A DNA stretch of 64,000 nt from an uncultured Lachnospiraceae bacterium (GTDB lineage: Bacteria; Bacillota; Clostridia; Lachnospirales; Lachnospiraceae), in the NCBI GenBank assembly GCA_948441955.1, contig CAOJQZ010000001.1, positions 1 to 64,000 of the forward strand, read 5' to 3'. A model generated the notes under the pieces. The model had not been told where the DNA came from. It saw nothing but the letters and a program-made list of their open reading frames with translations, and did not search any database. Each line of letters begins with the position of its first letter. Within the stretch, counting starts at the first letter, position 1. This document shows positions 52,084 through 61,245 of the stretch, piece after piece. The translations under genes and the position numbers were made by a program.

Positions 52084-53574
52084 TTATATATCCAATTTCA
52101 ATATTTTTTTTACTGTCTCTTCCATTCTATCCGCGTCACATTCTGTTTTGTGAATAACCTCGGCATTTAGAATATCCTTCACAGCCTGGGGCATTTCCAC
52201 GCCTGAGATTTCCTCAAGCACTGGAAGAAGCCTTAGCTCATCTTCCCCTGGCTCTTCTTTTATTGCCTCCATGACACTGTGCACAAATTTATAAGGACTG
52301 GCCGTGGATGCGACAACGCATTTTTTCATATCACCGGTATTTTTTCTATACTCACTGCAGACATGCGCGGCTACCGCCGTATGTGTATCCATTACATAGC
52401 CCGTTCTTTTATACACCTCCCGGATACTTTCCTTTGTCTGTTTCTCATCCGCATAGCCTGCTGCAAAATCAGAAAGCTTTTCATACATCTCCCTGGAGAC
52501 TGTATATCTTCCGCTTTCTTTTAATTCCTGCATGAATCTCCTCGTCTTTTGTGTATCTTCGCCTGTAATCAGATAAATAAGCCTTTCAAGATTACTGGAA
52601 ATGAGAATATCCATAGACGGAGAGCTTGTAAGTACAAATTCCCTGTTTTTATCATAGGTTCCGCTGGTAAAAAAATCAAACAGTACTTTATTTTCATTGG
52701 ACGCACATACAAGTCTGTCAATGGGCACGCCCATCTTTTTTGCATAATATGCAGCCAGGATATTTCCAAAATTTCCTGTAGGCACTACAACATTAATTTG
52801 TTCGCCATCCCGGATTTCTTCATATTTTAAAAGCTTTGCATAAGCATATACATAGTATACAACCTGCGGAATAAGACGTCCGATATTGATAGAATTAGCG
52901 GATGAAAACTGATATCCTCCGGACGCAAGCTTTTCCGCCAGTTCCCTGTTCTCAAACATTTCTTTCACACCGCTCTGGGCCTGATCAAAATTTCCATGAA
53001 TCGCTGCAACATCTACATTACTTCCCTTTTGGGTCACCATCTGAAGTTCCTGGACTTTGCTCACACCGTTCTTCGGATAAAAAACAATAATCCTTGTTCC
53101 CTTCACATCTGCAAAGCCTGCCATCGCTGCCTTTCCCGTATCTCCGGAGGTAGCTGTCAGTATCACAATCTCCTTGTCCGCCTGATTTTTCCTGGCTGCT
53201 GTAGTGAGAAGATGCGGAAGAACAGAAAGCGCCATATCCTTAAAGGCAATCGTCGCTCCATGAAACAGCTCCAGGTAATAAATATCTGCCGCCTTTACAA
53301 GGGGCGCTATCTCTTCCGTGTCAAATTTACTGTCATACGCTCTGTCAATGCACTCCTTAAGCTCTTCCTCTGTAAAATCTGTAAGAAACTGCTTCATAAC
53401 AGCATAAGCAGTCTCCTGATAGCTCTTCTCCTTAAGCTCTTCCATAGACACGTCCAGGGCCGGTATTCTTTCCGGCACAAACAGACCGCCTTCCGGAGCA
53501 AGCCCTTTAAGAATTGCCTGTGATGCGGTTACCTTTACATCAGAGTTCCTTGTACTTGTGTAATGTAGATTCAT
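52084..53574 (-). CDS. thrC: Threonine synthase
   Basis: Pyridoxal-phosphate enzyme converting O-phosphohomoserine to threonine. 496 residues, the longer type-2 form that begins YTSTRNSDVKVTASQAILKG. The pyridoxal-phosphate Lys is in GATIAFKDMALS and the phosphate-binding loop is TATSGDTGKAA. It lies 14 bases downstream of leuD, so the two pathways share a transcript; hom and thrB are not in the window. Confidence 0.95.
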   Translation of the reverse strand: MNLHYTSTRNSDVKVTASQAILKGLAPEGGLFVPERIPALDVSMEELKEKSYQETAYAVMKQFLTDFTEEELKECIDRAYDSKFDTEEIAPLVKAADIYYLELFHGATIAFKDMALSVLPHLLTTAARKNQADKEIVILTATSGDTGKAAMAGFADVKGTRIIVFYPKNGVSKVQELQMVTQKGSNVDVAAIHGNFDQAQSGVKEMFENRELAEKLASGGYQFSSANSINIGRLIPQVVYYVYAYAKLLKYEEIRDGEQINVVVPTGNFGNILAAYYAKKMGVPIDRLVCASNENKVLFDFFTSGTYDKNREFVLTSSPSMDILISSNLERLIYLITGEDTQKTRRFMQELKESGRYTVSREMYEKLSDFAAGYADEKQTKESIREVYKRTGYVMDTHTAVAAHVCSEYRKNTGDMKKCVVASTASPYKFVHSVMEAIKEEPGEDELRLLPVLEEISGVEMPQAVKDILNAEVIHKTECDADRMEETVKKILKLDI

Positions 53575-53588
53575 CTTGCGCCACCTTC

Positions 53589-54083
53589 CTATGCTTCCTT
53601 TTTACTGTTGGTATATTTTACAAGACCTCCCGCTTTTATAAGCTTCTGCATAAACTCCGGGAAGGGCTGCCCCTGAAATTCAGTTCCTTTTGTCTTATTA
53701 TATATCTTACCATTATCAAAGTCCACCTCTACCTCATCGCCGGCATCAATTCCCCGTGCCGCCTCCGGACATTCAATAATTGGTAGTCCAATGTTAATGG
53801 CATTTCTATAAAAAATTCTCGCAAATGTCTCTGCAATTACACAGCTTACTCCTGCAGTCTTAAGACAAAGCGGCGCATGCTCTCTGGAAGAACCGCAGCC
53901 GAAATTTTTATTTGCTACAATCAAATCTCCCTGCTTCACCTTTTTTACAAATTCCGGATCTATATCCACCATTGCGTGACTGGCAAGTTCCTGCGCATCA
54001 AAGGAATTCAGATACCTTGCCGGAATAATAACATCCGTATCTACATTATCTCCATATTTAAAAACGTGCCCCAATGCTTTCAT
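53589..54083 (-). CDS. leuD: 3-isopropylmalate dehydratase small subunit
   Basis: 164 residues, the short form that pairs with the short LeuC. Contains [19 protein letters not shown] at the N-terminus and [16 protein letters not shown], the active-site loop. It joins leuC through a TAATG stop/start junction. Confidence 0.95.
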   Translation of the reverse strand: MKALGHVFKYGDNVDTDVIIPARYLNSFDAQELASHAMVDIDPEFVKKVKQGDLIVANKNFGCGSSREHAPLCLKTAGVSCVIAETFARIFYRNAINIGLPIIECPEAARGIDAGDEVEVDFDNGKIYNKTKGTEFQGQPFPEFMQKLIKAGGLVKYTNSKKEA

Positions 54084-55357
54084 TATCTGTCACCTACTTT
54101 CTCAGGATTTGCAATACAGCCTGCAATGGCGCTTGCCGCTGCCACCTCGGGAGAAGCGAGATAAATAAGTGAATCCACATGTCCCATTCTTCCCACAAAG
54201 TTACGGTTTGTTGTAGATACACATCTTTCTCCTGCCGCCATAACGCCCATGTGGCCTCCCATACAGGGGCCGCAGCTTGGTGTATTTACCGCACATCCTG
54301 CGTCAACAAATATATCAAGAAGTCCTTCTTTTATACATTGCTTGTAAATCTTCTGTGTCGCCGGTATGACCATGACCCTCACGTCCGGATGAACGGAACG
54401 CCCTTTTAAAATCGCCGCCGCCCTTCTCATATCCTCCATACGGCCGTTGGTACAGGAGCCGATAACCACCTGTTGAATCTTAACAGGATCCATTGCCTCA
54501 ATCTCATCAATCGTCTTTGCGTTCCCTGGAAGGTGGGGAAATGCAACCGTCGGCCGTACCTTGGACAAATCAATCTCAACCACCTCATCATATACGGCGT
54601 CTGCATCCGCATCATATATCTGATAGCTTTTCTTCGTATGTTCTCTCAGATATTTTTCTGCCTTATCATCTACCGGAAAGATTCCATTTTTCGCACCCGC
54701 TTCGATGGCCATATTTGCCATTGTAAAACGATCATCCATAGACAGCCCGCTGAGCCCTTCACCTGTAAATTCCATGGATTTATACAGCGCTCCGTCCACA
54801 CCGATTTTTCCGATAATATGAATAATAATATCCTTTCCGCTCACATATGGTCCCGGTTTCCCTGACAGTACAAATTTTATTGCTCCCGGCACCTTAAACC
54901 ATAGTTCTCCGGTAGCCATTCCCGTTGCAATATCTGTTGTACCGACCCCCGTGGAAAACGCTCCTAACGCTCCGTATGTACAGGTGTGGGAATCTGCACC
55001 GATTATACACTCGCCTGCCGCAACCACTCCCGCCTCCGGCAGAATCGCATGCTCTACACCGGACTTACCCTGTTCAAAATACCATGTAAGCCCCTGCTCC
55101 CTTGCAAATTCACGGATAGCCTTTGAATTCTCCGCGGATTTAATATCTTTGTTAGGCGTAAAATGATCCGGCACCAGCACCACCTTGTCTTTATCATACA
55201 CATTTTCTGCCATCTGGCGGAAAATCGGCAGAGCCATCGGCCCGGTGATATCATTTGCCATAACCACGTCTAATTTCGCTTCTATCAACTGCCCTGCCTC
55301 TACGCAGTCCAGTCCGGCATGTGCGGCTAATATTTTCTGCGTCATCGTCATTCCCAT
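54083..55357 (-). CDS. leuC: 3-isopropylmalate dehydratase large subunit
   Basis: 4Fe-4S hydratase that isomerises 2- and 3-isopropylmalate. 424 residues, the short homoaconitase-like type common in Clostridia and archaea. Iron-sulfur cysteines are in SCTNGRMED and in [14 protein letters not shown], and [13 protein letters not shown] is present. The start is the ATG at 55357 with AGGAGG nine bases upstream. Only about 20 bases separate it from the surface-protein gene upstream, with no terminator or clear promoter seen between. Confidence 0.93.
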   Translation of the reverse strand: MGMTMTQKILAAHAGLDCVEAGQLIEAKLDVVMANDITGPMALPIFRQMAENVYDKDKVVLVPDHFTPNKDIKSAENSKAIREFAREQGLTWYFEQGKSGVEHAILPEAGVVAAGECIIGADSHTCTYGALGAFSTGVGTTDIATGMATGELWFKVPGAIKFVLSGKPGPYVSGKDIIIHIIGKIGVDGALYKSMEFTGEGLSGLSMDDRFTMANMAIEAGAKNGIFPVDDKAEKYLREHTKKSYQIYDADADAVYDEVVEIDLSKVRPTVAFPHLPGNAKTIDEIEAMDPVKIQQVVIGSCTNGRMEDMRRAAAILKGRSVHPDVRVMVIPATQKIYKQCIKEGLLDIFVDAGCAVNTPSCGPCMGGHMGVMAAGERCVSTTNRNFVGRMGHVDSLIYLASPEVAAASAIAGCIANPEKVGDR

Positions 55358-55378
55358 CTGCGACAACCTCCTGTTCTT

Positions 55379-57688
55379 CTATTTTGTCTTTCGCATTATT
55401 GTAACACAACCAAATACGGCTATGCAAGAAAGAACCAGCAACAGGATAAAAACAGACAAGATCCGTGCGTTTCTATCTCCTGTTTTCGGAGCTGCTTTCA
55501 CCTCTGTCCCGGGTTTCTCTTTTTCCTCTACAGCTACAGTCTGAAACTTATTGTTAATGTCCTTATGCTCTGCAGCCATCTCCGGCTCTCCCGGCTTCGT
55601 CACATCATACAATTCCTCAAAAATTACTACATCCGCTCCTTCAAGTCCGGCAGTCGGAAATGTGAATTCGATCTCAACCTGCTGCTTCGTATCCTCTGCC
55701 ACAAATTCAACCTCGTTTTCCACTCGTTTTCCCTCTATAATAAGCTCCTCATTCTCTGCCTTCAGCATCTCGAAGCCATACAGCCTGTATTTTTTTCCCA
55801 CCTCAAGTCCGTCAATAGACACCGCGTCTATAATCGTAACTTCTCCGTCCGCCGGAACTGTCTTGGAACCGTCTGATTTATTTGAAGCTGTCGTATGAAT
55901 GGAGATTTCCCTTTCTTCTGGTTCTTCCTGTTCTTCTGGCTCCTCTGGTATATCCGGCGCCTCGTCTACCAGTGTTCCCAGATCTATCACCTTCTTTTCC
56001 CGGTATACGGATACCTGGAAAGGCGGAATCAGCAGATAGCCTGCATTTGCTTCGCATGGAAGCTCTGTAATCTGATATACGTCATATGGAAGCGCTCCCT
56101 TTGTATCGTCCGCATCGGATGTTCCAAACCATATCCCGTCCCTGCTTGTTATTCCGGCATTCGTATTTTGTGTATGTGGGTTCCAGTCAGAAGCCGTACT
56201 GAACTGTCCGTTTTCATCCGTAATTACAACATGACTTTCCCCTGTCGTTATGCTTGTAATCTCAAACGGAACGCCTGAAAGCCTTTTATGCGCATCTCCT
56301 GCCACCTTTATCCCTTCCAGATCTCCGCGGATGACTCTATCTTCCATAGCGTATCTGTTCCCTCCGGCAAGCGTCCCGGCATTGCCTTTTTTCTCTACAA
56401 CCGACACATATTTTCCAGTAATTTTTCTGCCGTCGGCCCCGGTTAAATAAGAATCTTTTAAAAGATAGCCCTCCGGCGCTTTTGTTTCCTCAATGGAGTA
56501 TGTTCCCAGGGGCAGCACGGCGTTTCCTTTTTCATCCAGATAAAAGTCTTCGCAGCCGTCGCCTTTATACGCTTCTTGAAGCTCTGCTTTGTACAGCAGT
56601 TTTCCCTCTTCCCTGCATTCCTTTGTTATTAGCACCCATGTACGCTTCGGCGTGCCTTCCGCTTTTCCTGATAGATTATCGTAATATTTAATTGTAAATT
56701 CTGCACCGGAAAGAGCTGCTCTTCCCTGTGGAAGTCCCTTTGTGTCCTGATCTATTTTCATAATAGAAAGACCTGCTGCATCATACCCCGGGACTTCGGC
56801 AACCTTAAGAACTGCTGTCTCCTTTGCAGATACAGTAATCGTATAAGTTTTCGGATCCGCCACATATCCGCTGGGAGCAGTGAGCTCTTTCACATAATAG
56901 GTCCCTGCTTTAAGCTCCAGTGTATTACTGTTTCCTGATTCATCTGTTACAAGCACTCCGACCTGTGCTGCCAGACTGCTGTCGGAATAGATTCCATACT
57001 GTGCTCCCTCTAGAGAATAACAGCCATTTCCATCCGTAACAGCCGTATTTGCGGAACTCTTTACAAGTTTAACAAAGCCTCTGTCCTCCACACCCCGAAA
57101 TATAACATACGAAGCATAGCTCTTTCCATGTCCGCCTTCTACCTCCCACATTTTATCGAAGCGGCAGTGTATTGTCCCTGTACCCTCACACCAGCTGGAA
57201 TACGCCGGATGAAACCAGTAAGCGCCTGCTCCTTCTCCCCATGCGTGATAGATACTGTAATCCTCTCCTACAATTCCTGTATGGATATCTACGCCCGAAG
57301 AATTAAAAAATATCACAACATCTCCTGCTTTAATCAGCCCTGCCGTAAAATCTCTGTTAAACTCTTCCGCGGAAGCTCCTTCTGCAATCTGTAATCCATG
57401 ACTTTGTCCATAGCTTAAAATATCACCTGTATTCCGGCCCATATCTACGCCCAGCTGCCGTCCGACCCAGGTCACATAGCCGGAACAATCCCATCCGTCA
57501 GGCGTTGTCCCTCCCCAGACATAGGGAACGCTGAGTCCGGACCTTGCAGCGGCTATTACTTCATCTGACGTTCTGCCCTCAAATAAAACAACGGCATCTG
57601 AAGCCTCTGCAGAAACTATCCCGGTATGATACAAAAATACAAGCGCCAGGATTACGGCAGCAAAAAACAACATACCTCTCCTTACCAT
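55379..57688 (-). CDS. Surface protein: NlpC/P60 domain, SpaA/Cna-B-like repeats, VaFE-type domain and sortase-type tail
   Basis: 769 residues. A signal peptide (residues 1-27) is followed by an NlpC/P60 domain with Cys68 in GWDCSGYVTW and candidate catalytic His136 (DIHTGIV), which would cut peptidoglycan peptides. Three SpaA/Cna-B-like beta domains follow (about 205-300, 305-450 and 455-580; endings such as YYVKELTAPSGY and YSIEETKAPEGY), then a Glu/Pro linker and a VaFE-type domain (about 600-715). The tail is PKTGD (734-738), a membrane segment and MRKTK, a sortase-type sorting signal. Cna-B and VaFE folds usually carry internal isopeptide or ester bonds. No sortase gene is nearby. Own promoter at 57856-57884. 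Confidence 0.9.
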   Translation of the reverse strand: MVRRGMLFFAAVILALVFLYHTGIVSAEASDAVVLFEGRTSDEVIAAARSGLSVPYVWGGTTPDGWDCSGYVTWVGRQLGVDMGRNTGDILSYGQSHGLQIAEGASAEEFNRDFTAGLIKAGDVVIFFNSSGVDIHTGIVGEDYSIYHAWGEGAGAYWFHPAYSSWCEGTGTIHCRFDKMWEVEGGHGKSYASYVIFRGVEDRGFVKLVKSSANTAVTDGNGCYSLEGAQYGIYSDSSLAAQVGVLVTDESGNSNTLELKAGTYYVKELTAPSGYVADPKTYTITVSAKETAVLKVAEVPGYDAAGLSIMKIDQDTKGLPQGRAALSGAEFTIKYYDNLSGKAEGTPKRTWVLITKECREEGKLLYKAELQEAYKGDGCEDFYLDEKGNAVLPLGTYSIEETKAPEGYLLKDSYLTGADGRKITGKYVSVVEKKGNAGTLAGGNRYAMEDRVIRGDLEGIKVAGDAHKRLSGVPFEITSITTGESHVVITDENGQFSTASDWNPHTQNTNAGITSRDGIWFGTSDADDTKGALPYDVYQITELPCEANAGYLLIPPFQVSVYREKKVIDLGTLVDEAPDIPEEPEEQEEPEEREISIHTTASNKSDGSKTVPADGEVTIIDAVSIDGLEVGKKYRLYGFEMLKAENEELIIEGKRVENEVEFVAEDTKQQVEIEFTFPTAGLEGADVVIFEELYDVTKPGEPEMAAEHKDINNKFQTVAVEEKEKPGTEVKAAPKTGDRNARILSVFILLLVLSCIAVFGCVTIMRKTK

Positions 57689-57776
57689 ATTTCATTCTCC
57701 TTTTTTACTCAATTATCAATAGTTACAGTCCGTTTCTACCCTCCTCTCTGTATGAGTATCTCGTTTTTGAAAATCC

Positions 57777-57809
57777 GGGAAGAATCTTTTCCCTGTTGGG
57801 GGATACCCC
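57777..57809 (-). other. Structured 5' leader hairpins of the surface-protein mRNA
   Basis: In the roughly 160-base leader two hairpins follow each other on the minus strand: GGGG-TAT-CCCC (57799-57809) and GGGAA...TTCCC (57777-57793). They resemble no riboswitch class that I can identify. Confidence 0.4.
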
Positions 57810-57855
57810 ATGAACTTTGTTATAGAAACATAGAATTTCTTAGACGAGTGCTATT

Positions 57856-57884
57856 ATCATAAATATTTTTTCTATATTTGTCAA
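57856..57884 (-). promoter_or_regulatory. SigA-type promoter of the surface-protein gene
   Basis: Minus strand: -35 TTGACA (57879-57884), 17-base spacer, -10 TATGAT (57856-57861), giving a leader of about 160 bases. Confidence 0.7.
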
Positions 57885-57926
57885 CATTTTCCGCACCTAA
57901 ATATTGCACAAAAAACAATTGAAAAA

Positions 57927-57946
57927 GACCGATTCTAGAACCGGTC
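57927..57946 (-). terminator. Intrinsic terminator overlapping the 3' end of the CmpB-like gene
   Basis: GACCGGTTCTAGAATCGGTC on the minus strand folds back on itself and is followed by TTTTTCAATT; the gene's TAG stop lies inside the stem. Confidence 0.8.
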
Positions 57947-58759
57947 TCTCAGCTTTATCTTTAATTCCTCTAATATTTCTTTATGATGCCTGGATTCCAT
58001 TTTCGGAAAAGCGCTGACAAGACGCCTGACTATTCTGCCCCTCTGTCCGGCAAGTTCTTCATATCGTTTCTTAAGCTCTTCTCCGTATTCCTCCAGTCTC
58101 TCTCTCGGCTCCTCTATTCTCTCCTCCAGCCGTTTCTTTCCTTCCTCCTTGATTTCCATGGTCTCCATTACATTCTCATAAATCGTTTCTCCCAGCTTGT
58201 CTGAAAGCTCTCTAAGCTCTCCAGCAATCTTATCCATCGCTTCCAGCTGTCTGTTAAACTTCAGAATACTTGAGGAGGTAACATACAAATCAGCAAATAA
58301 AACTACTGCCAAAGGAATAAGCAGCACGATTCCCAGCATAAACGGTATTACAGACAGGGCTTCGTGTATAATTGGATGAATCACTCTGACAATAATAACA
58401 CATGCCGCTCCCCACACAAGAGAAAATATAAGGCACACATATCCCCCAATATTTAATGGCTGACCGGTATAGTCCCACCATTTATGATGGAAGATTCTGT
58501 CCATGAAATAGCCTGTAAGCCCCTCTAAGACTGTCACAAGAACAGTGGATGCAATATAAAGAACCGGAAGGTTCCCTGAAAGCGGCGTCAAAAACCAGAG
58601 CACTGCGCTGACACCCACACCATAGATGGGACATATAGGACCATTTAAAAACCCTCTGTTTACAAATGCTTTTTCCTTAACTGCTGCAAATGCAACCTCC
58701 GTACACCATCCCAAAAGACCATATGTAAAAAAATATAAAGCCAAATAATAAATCTGCAT
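57935..58759 (-). CDS. CmpB-like multi-pass membrane protein (putative ABC-transporter type IV family)
   Basis: 274 residues: five or six membrane segments in the first 165 residues with the family pattern GLLGWCTEVAFA, NRGFLNGPICPIYGVG and HHKWWDYTGQPLNIGGYVC, then a highly charged helical tail (about 170-274, Glu/Lys/Arg) likely to form a coiled coil. The family is called an ABC permease in databases but has no ATPase neighbour here and its function is unknown. Divergent from feoA. Confidence 0.82.
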   Translation of the reverse strand: MQIYYLALYFFTYGLLGWCTEVAFAAVKEKAFVNRGFLNGPICPIYGVGVSAVLWFLTPLSGNLPVLYIASTVLVTVLEGLTGYFMDRIFHHKWWDYTGQPLNIGGYVCLIFSLVWGAACVIIVRVIHPIIHEALSVIPFMLGIVLLIPLAVVLFADLYVTSSSILKFNRQLEAMDKIAGELRELSDKLGETIYENVMETMEIKEEGKKRLEERIEEPRERLEEYGEELKKRYEELAGQRGRIVRRLVSAFPKMESRHHKEILEELKIKLRDRF

Positions 58760-58804
58760 GTCTCCGTCCCTATTCCCTTTCCTTTAAATGGATTATACTT
58801 CACA

Positions 58805-58833
58805 TTGCTTATTTCGTCAAATAGTGCTATAGT
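58805..58833 (+). promoter_or_regulatory. SigA-type promoter of feoAB
   Basis: Plus strand: -35 TTGCTT (58805-58810), 17-base spacer, -10 TATAGT (58828-58833). Confidence 0.5.
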
Positions 58834-58849
58834 AATTCATAGAACCAGC

Positions 58850-58868
58850 TAATAATTAATAATTATCA
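58850..58868 (+). promoter_or_regulatory. Candidate iron-regulator operator upstream of feoA
   Basis: TAATAATTAATAATTATCA lies just downstream of the likely transcription start. On the minus strand it reads TGATAAT followed by ATTAATTA, which resembles half of the Fur 7-1-7 site TGATAAT-N-ATTATCA. The region is AT-rich, so the match may be by chance. Confidence 0.35.
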
Positions 58869-58890
58869 AAATCAAAAAGGAGTCTTTCCT

Positions 58891-59118
58891 ATGACATTAA
58901 AACAAGGAAAAAATAAAGAAACCTACCGAGTACTGTCGATTGATACCGAGCTGCACCTGGAACGCCGTCTGGAAGCTCTGGGTCTTACAACAGGCACCAG
59001 AATCACTATACTAAATAATGATAAAAAAGGCGCTCTTACCGTAAAATTCCGCGGCACTCGTTTTGCGCTGGGCAGGCAGATTGCAGAGCATATTGAGGTG
59101 AAGGAGGAAAGTATATAA
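58891..59118 (+). CDS. feoA: Ferrous iron transport protein A
   Basis: 75-residue SH3-like protein (LEALGLTTGTRITILNNDKKG, VKFRGTRFALGRQIAEHIEV) thought to bind and regulate FeoB at the membrane's cytoplasmic face. AGGAG precedes the ATG. The stop and the feoB start overlap by one base (TAATG). Confidence 0.94.
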   Translation: MTLKQGKNKETYRVLSIDTELHLERRLEALGLTTGTRITILNNDKKGALTVKFRGTRFALGRQIAEHIEVKEESI

Positions 59119-61160
59119 TGGCAGACACGATTCATGTTGGATTTATAGGTAATCCCAACTGCGGAAAAACAACACTTTTTAATGCATTTACCGGCGCTAA
59201 TCTAAAGGTTGCCAACTGGCCCGGCGTTACCGTCGAAAAAAAAGAAGGCAAAGCCTCCTACGAGGGACAGGAATTCAAGCTTATTGATCTCCCCGGTATT
59301 TACAGCCTCACGTCCTATACCATGGAGGAAACTGTATCAAGAGAATGTATTATGAGTGACGAAGTCGATGTGATCGTCAACGTCATAGACACCTCCTGTC
59401 TTGAACGCAGCCTGTACCTTACTCTGCAGCTTCTGGAGCTTGGAAAACCGGTTGTTCTTGCTCTTAATATGATGGATATCGTAGAGGAACGGGGAATGGA
59501 GATCGATCTTCATCGTCTTCCGGAAATGCTCGGGACGCCGGCAATTCCTGTGTCTGCCAGAAAAAGGACCGGACTTAGTATTTTACTTCATGCCGTATCC
59601 CACCATAAGGAGTATCAGGCCCAGGGGCCTTACATTCATCATCACAAGAACAAGCACTCCTCACACCGACATAACCATCATGAAGAATACGCAATGGTAT
59701 ATGAGGATTATATTGAGGACAAAATTGATCTGATTATGAATGAATTTCCTGCAAAGTATCCTGATGTCACCAACAGAAGATGGCATGCCATCAAGCTGCT
59801 GGAAAAGGACAGTACTATAACTGCCTCCTATCCCCTCTCTCTTCCGAATACCATTGACAGAAGTTACGAAAAAGATATTATTAACCAGAAATATGATTTT
59901 ATTGAGGAGATTATATCCGAGGTGCTGGTCAACAAGTCAGAAAAGGAAGCCTCCACAGAAAGAATTGATCGCTTCATGACAAACCGCTGGCTGGGCCTTC
60001 CTGTCTTCCTGTGTATTATGGCGCTTGTATTCTTTTTTACCTTCACAATCGGAGACTGGATGAAAGGATATTTTGAAATTGCTCTTGAAGGTTTTTCGGG
60101 CCTTTCTTCTTCTGCTCTTGCTTCCATACATACGAATGATATGCTGATCTCTCTAATTGTAGACGGGATCATATCCGGCGTTGGCGGAATACTTACTTTC
60201 CTTCCTAATATCTTTATCCTGTTTCTTGCACTTGCCGTTCTGGAAGACAGCGGGTATATGTCAAGAGTTGCATTTGTGATGGACGATATTATGAGCCGCC
60301 TGGGCTTGTCAGGGCGTGCATTCCTTCCCTTGCTTCTGGGCTTTGGATGTACTGTTCCTGCCGTAATGGCCTCCCGTGCCCTGGAACATAAAAAAGACCG
60401 TTTTAAGACAATTCTCGTAACGCCATTTATGTCCTGCAGTGCAAGACTTCCGATTTATGTATTATTTTCTTCCATGTTTTTCAAAAAGCATGCCATGCTT
60501 GTATGTTATTCCCTGTATCTGCTTGGCATTGTAATTGCAATCCTTACCGCATTTATTCTTTCAAAGCTGGATGGAAGCAGCTCTGACCATACGCTTTTAA
60601 TTGAACTGCCGGAGTACAAATCACCAAATGCGCGCGCCATCGCAATCTATGTATGGCAGAAAATTAAAGATTATCTGACAAAAGCAGGAACTGTCATCTT
60701 TATTGCTTCCATCATCATGTGGGGAATTCTGAATTTCGGACCTCATGGATATGTTACGAGTATCTCGGAAAGCTTTGGTTCTATAATAGGAAAAGCGATT
60801 GTTCCGGTATTTAAACCCATAGGCCTTGGCTACTGGCAGATTATTGTGGCGCTGATTGCCGGAATCGCCGCCAAAGAAGTTGTTGTATCAAGCTGCAGCG
60901 TTTTGTTCGGCATTCAAAACATCACCACTGCCCGTGGCATGGACGCTATGGTTGTCACTTTAGGCGGCCTTGGATTTGGAGCCGCAAATGCTTATGCGCT
61001 GATGGTTTTCTGCCTCCTTTATATCCCCTGTACTGCGACTATTGCCACAATCCACCGGGAACTGGGAAGTATAAAACAAACTCTGGGAATCCTTATTTTC
61101 CAACTTCTCACCGCATGGGGCGTAAGTTTCATTGTGTATCATATCGGGCTTCTCCTGTAA
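59118..61160 (+). CDS. feoB: Ferrous iron transport GTPase FeoB
   Basis: 680-residue Fe(II) importer. N-terminal G domain: G1 GNPNCGKT (11-18), G3 DLPG (57-60), G4 NMMD (117-120), G5 SAR (146-148). Between the G domain and the helical regulatory domain is a His-rich stretch (162-188) with ten His, which could bind metal. The membrane core has the gate motifs GFGCTVPAVMASRALEHKKD and SCSARLPIYVLF. No Cys-rich C-terminal tail or FeoC gene is present. Confidence 0.95.
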   Translation: MADTIHVGFIGNPNCGKTTLFNAFTGANLKVANWPGVTVEKKEGKASYEGQEFKLIDLPGIYSLTSYTMEETVSRECIMSDEVDVIVNVIDTSCLERSLYLTLQLLELGKPVVLALNMMDIVEERGMEIDLHRLPEMLGTPAIPVSARKRTGLSILLHAVSHHKEYQAQGPYIHHHKNKHSSHRHNHHEEYAMVYEDYIEDKIDLIMNEFPAKYPDVTNRRWHAIKLLEKDSTITASYPLSLPNTIDRSYEKDIINQKYDFIEEIISEVLVNKSEKEASTERIDRFMTNRWLGLPVFLCIMALVFFFTFTIGDWMKGYFEIALEGFSGLSSSALASIHTNDMLISLIVDGIISGVGGILTFLPNIFILFLALAVLEDSGYMSRVAFVMDDIMSRLGLSGRAFLPLLLGFGCTVPAVMASRALEHKKDRFKTILVTPFMSCSARLPIYVLFSSMFFKKHAMLVCYSLYLLGIVIAILTAFILSKLDGSSSDHTLLIELPEYKSPNARAIAIYVWQKIKDYLTKAGTVIFIASIIMWGILNFGPHGYVTSISESFGSIIGKAIVPVFKPIGLGYWQIIVALIAGIAAKEVVVSSCSVLFGIQNITTARGMDAMVVTLGGLGFGAANAYALMVFCLLYIPCTATIATIHRELGSIKQTLGILIFQLLTAWGVSFIVYHIGLLL

Positions 61161-61191
61161 CAGCTTTCTCAATACTTCTTACTTCAATGTG

Positions 61192-61237
61192 AAAAAGACA
61201 GCCGGCTGGCCGATTCAGGGCCTGTTGGCTGTCTTTT
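61192..61237. terminator. Bidirectional terminator between feoB and the PHP-domain gene
   Basis: AAAAAGACAGCC pairs with GGCTGTCTTTT; T-runs on both strands. The outer arm is the same AAAAGACAG as in the terminator at 51771-51799. Confidence 0.8.
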
Positions 61238-61245
61238 CTCTTCTT

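Noticed and set aside
57689..57850. Cyclic-di-GMP or cyclic-di-AMP riboswitch ahead of the surface-protein gene
   Set aside because: The leader is structured, but the conserved cores of these classes as I know them are absent.
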